Positions 57,500 through 64,000 of a stretch of DNA of 64,000 bases are shown here, one piece after another (within the stretch, counting starts at the first letter, position 1; every line of letters begins with the position of its first letter). The notes under the pieces are model-generated. The model was not told where the DNA came from. It saw nothing but the letters and a program-made list of their open reading frames with translations, and made no database searches. This DNA comes from Syncephalis plumigaleata (Eukaryota; Zoopagomycota; Zoopagomycetes; Zoopagales; Piptocephalidaceae): the NCBI GenBank assembly GCA_025201365.1, contig JAIXMF010000008.1, forward strand, positions 806,001 to 870,000, read 5' to 3'. Position numbers and translations under genes: made by a program.

Positions 57500-58810
57500 C
57501 GTATAAGTCATAGGCTAAATGTGATTATTTACTAACATCTTACCTGATTCATACCGACATTGGCATTACTACTGCTTACGAGGATGCGTAATAGTGAAAT
57601 CGCCATACTAATATTGACAGCCATTTGTGTATCCCATGCTTCGGCAGGCATGTCATTCGGTACTTTTAGCAAGTTGGCCGCTTTCTGAATACCGCCTGTT
57701 TCTCGGAAGTAATTCTATGAAATCATTCAGTATTACCAAGTCATCAATGCATATATATATATAGCAAGTATTATTGTTATTATCATTGTTGTTACCTACT
57801 TGATTCGATATATTGTAGCGTAGTAGATTATGAACTAATTGTAGACAATCCTGAACAACAATACCGCCTTGAATACCACCCTCTTGAGCAACAATGGCTA
57901 GTAGTCGATCGAATGCATTCTCAAACACGACAATCTTTTGAATATCCGCGTTGGCTTCAGTAAGCGTGATAAGCAGTAGTAATGCCTCTAATCAATGACA
58001 ACGTGGAATACCAGTTAACTTGCGTAGTAAGAGGTTACACGTCAAATGACAATACCATTACGAATTACTTCACGATGTTCATCCAGCATATCCATTAATC
58101 GTGAGATACCCATCGCTGATACTAGTACACACTCCTGTAGACGTTGTGGTCTATTAAGCAGTAGCGTGTTCAATAGTTGTAACGACGTGTAGCGCACATA
58201 AAAGTCGTTGTCTTGCAACGTGTCCAATATGGCGCTTACACTTGATGTATCCTAATAAGCAAAGAAGTAAGGAATAGGCAAAGTGCATTCGTATCTACAA
58301 TGACTACATATACTACCTTGACGATTTCATCGGTAAATGACAATGACAGTTCAGGTGGATTATCCTATGATATACGAGTAAATACGCATATTATAACGGA
58401 TAGGATGTAGTAATAGTAGTTACCATACCATTGTATTGGCTTGACACAGGTTGTAAAGTGTTTCCAGTAGTGCTTTTGTAAGTTCCACGTCAATTTGTTC
58501 ATTCTTTAATGTTCAACAAGATGAGGAAGTGCTTTACTGCCGACATCCTACATAATATCATACAAGTATAATTAGTAACTTGACTCTATTGTGCTTGCAT
58601 CCCAGTGTAATGATGAAGCGTAAAACTACACGAGTACCTACCGACTTGTATTCGCGTGACAAGCCCTTAAGACTGAGTACAGCAGCACGACGGTCCTCCA
58701 CAAAGTGGCAGTAACTAAACGATCGCATAGCTTATTGATTGTATCGTCGGCCGTCTGAGGTTGATGATAGTCGCCGCGTAACGCTTCAGTCCTTTTGAGA
58801 AAAAGTCCAT
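55283..58810 (-). CDS. USO1: Vesicle tether Uso1/p115, frameshifted near its start as sequenced
   Basis: Golgi tether with an armadillo head and coiled-coil tail. The start at ATG 58810 (MDFFSKGLKR) is followed by the family opening in shifted frames: QTADDTINKLCDRLVTAT, VEDRRAAVLSLKGLSREYKS and VGSKALPHLVEH. Later exons are clean: DTLQDNDFYVRYTSLQLLNT, RLQECVLVSAMGISRLMDML, FDRLLAIVAQEGGIQGGIVV and CLQLVHNLLRYNISNQ, then LPNIVRAEAFYALGDIIRGN, DPYVAWFSALLWSRILNNND and LRIPIALISLLCTWLYESPP. A coiled coil (EEIKQLNEQLAQLQSENAKL) and an acidic SDDDNDDGDDDDDA tail close the protein, as in p115, whose acidic tail binds GM130 and giantin. The tail is much shorter than in yeast Uso1. Breaks near 58778, 58703 and 58507 shift frame by 1 nt, at least two at short T runs on the coding strand. 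Confidence 0.92.
57468..57491. repeat. (TA)n microsatellite inside an intron
   Basis: About 12 TA units within an intron of the USO1 gene. Confidence 0.85.
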
Positions 58811-59357
58811 ACTGGCAAACTAGTACGAAAGTGTGGTTTACTTGGATAATACAAGACGATAGAAGGATGTAAGTATAAGGAATATGAACGAGTGAACGAG
58901 TATGATAGAGGAATAGAACGTTCGTGTGTTAACATGTATTGTGCGGATTTAAGCGGATTATTGTTGCCAATTCATCAATGATGACGATTTAGTCAATGCC
59001 CTAGTATCACGTACACGTACACATCACCGCCATTCTGCCACGTCAGTCATTTCATAATCATACAATTTGATACACTAGGAGTATCTTATCTTAGTAGTAA
59101 GGTATCATTATATTGTTGCTGTATTGACTAGTAAGTGTAGCATCATCGTATGACGAATAGTATTTATTGACTAATTATTACTGCATATAACTAGTATAAA
59201 TAAATTGATAGACAATTAACGTGGATGACAATGAGGATGGCGTATTTTTACGCGTTTTGTGCAGATTTTATGCGCGAATTGGTTTCCTTTTCATCTTTTT
59301 GTATTATCCTACCGTACACACACCACAAGCACGAACGAGCAAACGAACACGAGTAAC
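58811..59357. other. Divergent intergenic region
   Basis: 547 bases between USO1 (-) and FANCD2 (+), a probable shared promoter. AT-rich and no gene was seen. TGCGCGAATTGG near 59271 looks like the MITE end but is not part of an element. Confidence 0.5.
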
Positions 59358-62300
59358 ATGACTAATGCTGAGGTTGATTCTGAGCAGCCTTCGCTGTCAG
59401 AGTTATTGGTATCGGTCAACTTGATGCGGCAGCCTCACCATATTGACAACGAAACAATAGCATATATCCATGTTCATTAAGGTGGGTTTTATGTTACTAC
59501 GATGACATATATATATGCGCTAATGACTACACTCGAAACAGATCCATTACTACTTCGACAGTTAATGACGCGTCACTTCAAGGGAATGACAGAAGAGGCG
59601 GCTTCCCATCTTATTGAACAATTGAGCATATATATCGGACTCGAGTCTAATGAAGCGAGTACGGACACGAATAAGATGGCGGGTATTAATTCGGCAAAAC
59701 TACAAGAGCTACTTGTTCCTATACGAATTGGTAGTATCGTCGATGCAGACAATAATTCTAAACAATTCTAGTAAGTTGCTTGTATTTATTGTGATTTATA
59801 GTATAATAATGCTTAATGGCTACAATAGTACATTATCAGAGGATAGCATTATTCGCGTATTATTACGCGTAGAATTACTGCAGCCTCATTTGATTGATTG
59901 GCTACTAGAAGTACTACTACTGGACACGACGAATGACACTAGTGATCCATCGATTGTCGTGCAATCTAGCATTATTCAGAATACGTAAGTATCATCGGGA
60001 ATGATCAATGCTAGCACTATGAATTAACATCTATACTAATGATATATGCATTACACGCAATAGAGTAAACATGACTCAATTATCGGGAATCATACTACGT
60101 CAGTTACGCTGGCTTGAAACCATTATTGATGTTGATAGACTGGCAGATAAGATAGCCGAGTAAGTTGAGATGGTACGTATAGTAAATGTCATTAACAAAT
60201 GAGCATATGTTCTCGAATAATAGACACTACAAATGGCCAGTTCTTCGGTTCAGCGTGATATTATCACATGTATACCCGAGATATTTGGCTGTAGTATACC
60301 GCAAGTAGGTGAAAGGAGAAACAAACAAACGATGTAACGAGCATTAACCATTGTTACTGGTGACAATTTGTATATTGACATTGCTAGATATTGATCGATG
60401 AATTGCTCAAGATAGTGAATGAACATTCAGACTTGACGGTAGCAGCGATTGATACATTAAGCGAATTGAACTTGCCCGAAGATACGCGTGTAAGTGGCAA
60501 TAAGCCAAGTAATCATTTTCATTGATCTCATGTTTTGTTGATTAGCGGCAACTATGTGAAGACATATGTGCTTATTACGCTATGCCGATGCTGATGATAT
60601 TCCCGCCCTCCTTCGATTCATATTGTCTACCACGACACCAAGCAATATTCATCATGTAAGTATACGTGTGTGGTATGTTACAAGTAAACAAGAATATCAA
60701 ATAATTGACTACTATTGCTACTAACATTATTATAGGTGATTTTACAAATTCGTACAGGACTTGATTTACGTACTTTGTCTAAAACACCGTCTACCATTGT
60801 CTCGGTTACATTAGGTACTAGTTAGAGAAAAGAAATGAGTAGCAGATTCATTAGTTGCTAAACACGTATAAATAGAAACGATTCAGCATCATCTACGACG
60901 ACATAGCTTTATCAATGATGCCTGGCTACATATAGTACAACAGAATAACGATGAGGTACATGCTCTATGCTACTATTAGATCCACACACTCATACATTAT
61001 TGTTAGGAATCAGCACTGCTTGACATTATAGTTTGCTATCTATTTCCATCGGGTAAAGGAAAGAAGATCGAATCGCTATTTCAGCAAAAGGTCATCGCTG
61101 GTGTATTCAGTGCCAATTACTTGATGAAAGTATTACAAACTATATACAAAACTATGAAAGGTATATGATATCACGAGTAAATACATTACCGTAACCATTT
61201 AACTAACACGTATCTGCTATGATAGCCAATTCTCAAATGTATTAGTAATGGCTGATGGTCTACTACGTAAACTCGTTCATCAACATGGCTCGACATGTGC
61301 ATTAGATGCGACTAGAACAATGTATCAAGGTCTATTCAAATCCGTTAGCTGTATAATCGACAGGTTGTATAGAAATGTTGTATTTTCAACATGCAATAAC
61401 TAATTATATCTGCAATGACCGTATCACATCTAGGAAACCATTGTTAACTTAGTAATGCATATCGGCAGTGGTACAATATCCTTTAGTAGTGTCATTGTCA
61501 ATTGAGATGCATCATCTAGTAGACTTTTTATACATCTTAACTCGTAACTTACGCTTTAGAGGCAAGCATGCTGCACATTCTATATCAACTGTGTCAATTA
61601 CACGCACCGCTTATTCGTCCATTCTCATTATTCGTCAAAAGTGTGCTTGATCACGCTGATCGATTGGAGTTGACGCTCGTTCGCATTATCTACGCTTGCT
61701 TGTGCGAACTTGTCGAGTAAGTAGACAATAAGCGGTAAATTGTAAGCACTACTGATTCCTGAGTATTCAGACAGATCAAATGAGTCATGGCAACGAAGAT
61801 TCACTGTATGTCGAGATGAATTTGCTTATCAAGAAACAACTCATCTCTCATGTACCAGCCTATCAACATGTCGGCATTATTGGTTGTATCACGCTAATAC
61901 ACTACCTGAATCAATGGGCGAGTCGTCATCCTATGGATTCAACAAGTAGCAACGGTAGCAGCAGCAGCAGTAGAAGTAAAGCAAAGAGTAAGCTTTTTGG
62001 ATTATTCCATTTGATAACTAGACTATTTGTAATAACATTCCTTGTAGAGAAAGCCACATCGTCGATCAAGGATAATCATTGGCTCAAGCAAGCTATCCTA
62101 TTATTGGAACACATGCTAGATACAACACGCATTTCACCGGTATGCATTGATATGACATGATTGATTAATATATAGCATGACTATTTACCACGTATAATGA
62201 CTAGAAATCACAAGCACATTTCTATGATGAACTATCCGTACTAGTCATAAACGAGGCTATAGATTCGGAACTGCTAAATTGGATTCATCATCAAGTAGCG

Positions 62301-64000
62301 GAGAAATTCCCACTTCAATTTATATTGTCAAGATCAGAGGCAGATGAAATCACGCAAATGTCAGAATTAGGCACGGCACCGGCACTTTCACTATCGTCTA
62401 ACGTTGCCATCATTTCCAATTTACGACCGGAAATATGGATGGATATTGATGGAGAGGTAATTAATGTCGTGTCTTTTACCAGCAAGTTGACCGAATACTA
62501 AGCGTACAACACTAGACATCTGATGCCGTGGTGGATATTTACTCAACACGAAAGCTGCTTAAACGGGATACATTCCTGCCTGCTTGCACGCTATTCCGTT
62601 TATTGCAATGTTGTGTAAAACGACGGAATAACAACTCGTTAGAGGAAATTGACGCATTACTCGGATGCGGTATTGGACTTATGGATCGTCGCAAGTTGAC
62701 GGTAAGTTGTAGTATTGACCATTCTTGAATGACACTCATTGTAATAATGAATAGGAATTCAAGCATCAATTATCGTTTATGGAACAAGAATCGGTAGTTA
62801 TTTGCTTGATTTACGCCATTAATTGGTAGGTCATTAGTTGGTAATAGTAGCAATGATGATGATTGTAATTAACTTTATCAATCAGGATACGTGAACTATT
62901 GAATAGTTATAGTGATCAAGTTGACTCGACACATATACAATTCAAATGTCTACTACGCTTAGAAGATCTAATTATGATTGAAGGGGTTGCCAATGAATTA
63001 CTGCCCTCTAAAGTATGCTACAATGCATTGTTTATGGAGACATCAGCATCTAGTTGGTATTTCCTTAATGTCAAGGTAAACGATACCCTATCAGAAAAGT
63101 AGTATTACTGCATTCTCACAGATCACCCTCATCATACAGCCATCAATGACGCAATTGAAAGACACACTACGACCATTGACGGTAAGTAATCAATCATCTA
63201 GGAATAGAACGTAAATGACCAATGAACATGTAGTACAATGTATTCCAACTGTTATCATATCAACTTACATTTGACGATAATAATACGGAACATGAATCAA
63301 GTAAATCATCGGTAATAACTAATACATTATCTGTAGGTAGATGTCCAGATGATATGAATTAATGTTTGCTTACAATCTTGCAATAATAGATTAATGGATT
63401 AATGTACCTCTTGGATGATTTGATGACGAAACTAGCAACATCTACTTGGCATGTATCGAATAAGCTTAGTGTACCATTTGTTGACTATCAAGATATAATG
63501 ATGATTGACTTTTACTCCAAGGATAAAGTATGTATATCTTCGTAGACAACCAATTACTTACTTACTCTAACTAATGATAATAGATTTATCCTATTTTAAT
63601 TTGTTTAAGGCGACACCTTCACACCATTACCGAACATCTTAACACGGTAACTTATCCTATTCTGTAATATCAATGATCTAATACTAATACTATGGTGTTC
63701 TAGTTGTCAAGTACCACTAAGAACAGTAACATATTAGATGCAAGTCAGAATGACAATTACGGTAAGATGAATAGTAACAACATAAGAATGGCAATATATA
63801 GTAGTAATAACAATGCAATATTCCTAGATGAAACTATAGTAGCGGCATTATTCAAAACACTAAAGATTTGGAGATATCTAATAGAAAATGAACCAGTAAC
63901 AAAGTTATTGGATTTACAGGTAAACAATTGATATGATATTGAGATATACTACTTACATTTGTGTATTTAGACCATTCTTGCCGTATTTACCTTGCCATCC
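59358..64000 (+). CDS. FANCD2: FANCD2 homologue (3' end outside window)
   Basis: DNA interstrand-crosslink repair clamp of the Fanconi pathway, read from many short exons. ATG 59358 gives MTNAEVDSEQPSLSELL; the next junction is unresolved because the plain reading meets a stop before the donor. After it: DPLLLRQLMTRHFKGMTEEA, LIEQLSIYIGLES, LLRVELLQPHLIDWLLEVLL, LRQLRWLETIIDVDRLADKI and SSVQRDIITCIPEIFG (human wording LQHDIITSLPEILGD). LTVAAIDTLSELNLPEDTR follows, then YVEMNLLIKKQLISHVPAYQ and VGIIGCITLIHYL, YDELSVLVINEAIDSELLNW, and LFRLLQCCVKRRNNNSLEEI-DALLGC. VVICLIYAINWIRELLNSY matches the LIFLTLNWFREIVNAF region. The position of the ubiquitinated lysine is Ala here (62256-62258). The frame continues to the window end. 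Confidence 0.88.

Noticed and set aside
59265-59290. Sequence resembling the MITE end (TGCGCGAATTGG)
   Set aside because: It has only a partial match, with no second end, TA flank or element interior nearby.
1-64000. CRISPR arrays, rRNA genes, operons or bacterial features
   Set aside because: None seen; spliced genes throughout show nuclear eukaryotic DNA.

Overview
The window is nuclear DNA of a compact fungal genome. Genes lie on both strands and carry many introns of about 50-90 nt, usually with GTAAGT-type donors, a CTAAT-like branch site and a TAG or CAG end. The gene set points to a fungus: a PurK-PurE fused ADE2, a Cdc11/Nud1-type scaffold, HIR1/HIRA, a metacaspase relative, SF1/BBP, SEC6, DDI1, USO1 and a Vps3/TGFBRAP1-type CORVET subunit. 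FANCD2 and half-size ABCA transporters argue against a yeast and for an early-diverging lineage. Zoopagomycota is my guess and is not proven.

Layout. 1-4270: leucine-rich-repeat scaffold, 5' end outside the window (+). 5301-5828: secreted CAP/PR-1 protein (+). 8383-10338: long disordered protein (+). 11344-12904: a remarkable micro-exon gene (+). 13533-14213: LEA2-like membrane protein (-). 15235-17109: ADE2 with frameshifts (+). 17251-19835: metacaspase homologue lacking both catalytic residues (-). 20594-24814: HIR1 (+). 25200-29525: a head-to-head pair of receptor-like multi-pass membrane proteins sharing a 427-bp inverted, nearly identical tract. 29998-31815: mitochondrial adrenodoxin reductase (-). 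32051-33053: universal stress protein (-). 33620-34519: disordered protein (-). 35095-37377: SF1/BBP (-). 37645-41771: VPS3/TGFBRAP1 (-). 42323-44600: SEC6 (+). 45063-46991: DDI1 (+). 47712-48029: secreted cysteine-rich protein (+). 48247-51359 and 52246-55188: two divergent half-size ABCA transporters. 55283-58810: USO1/p115 (-). 59358-64000: FANCD2, running off the end (+).

The outstanding item is 11344-12904. A 32-codon exon encoding a signal peptide is followed by a train of exons of exactly 3 nt (fourteen clear, one weaker), then two of 6 nt, then a short terminal exon. They are separated by introns of 59-89 nt. All exons are in phase 0, so any could be skipped without a frame change. 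The predicted product is a secreted peptide of about 65 residues assembled almost one codon at a time.

Other notable points are two copies of one Tc1/mariner-type MITE just downstream of HIR1 and SEC6, a recent gene-conversion-like tract between the receptor-like paralogues, a pseudo-metacaspase, a FANCD2 without the expected ubiquitination lysine, and clustered 1-2 nt frameshifts in ADE2 and USO1 that look more like sequence errors than gene death.
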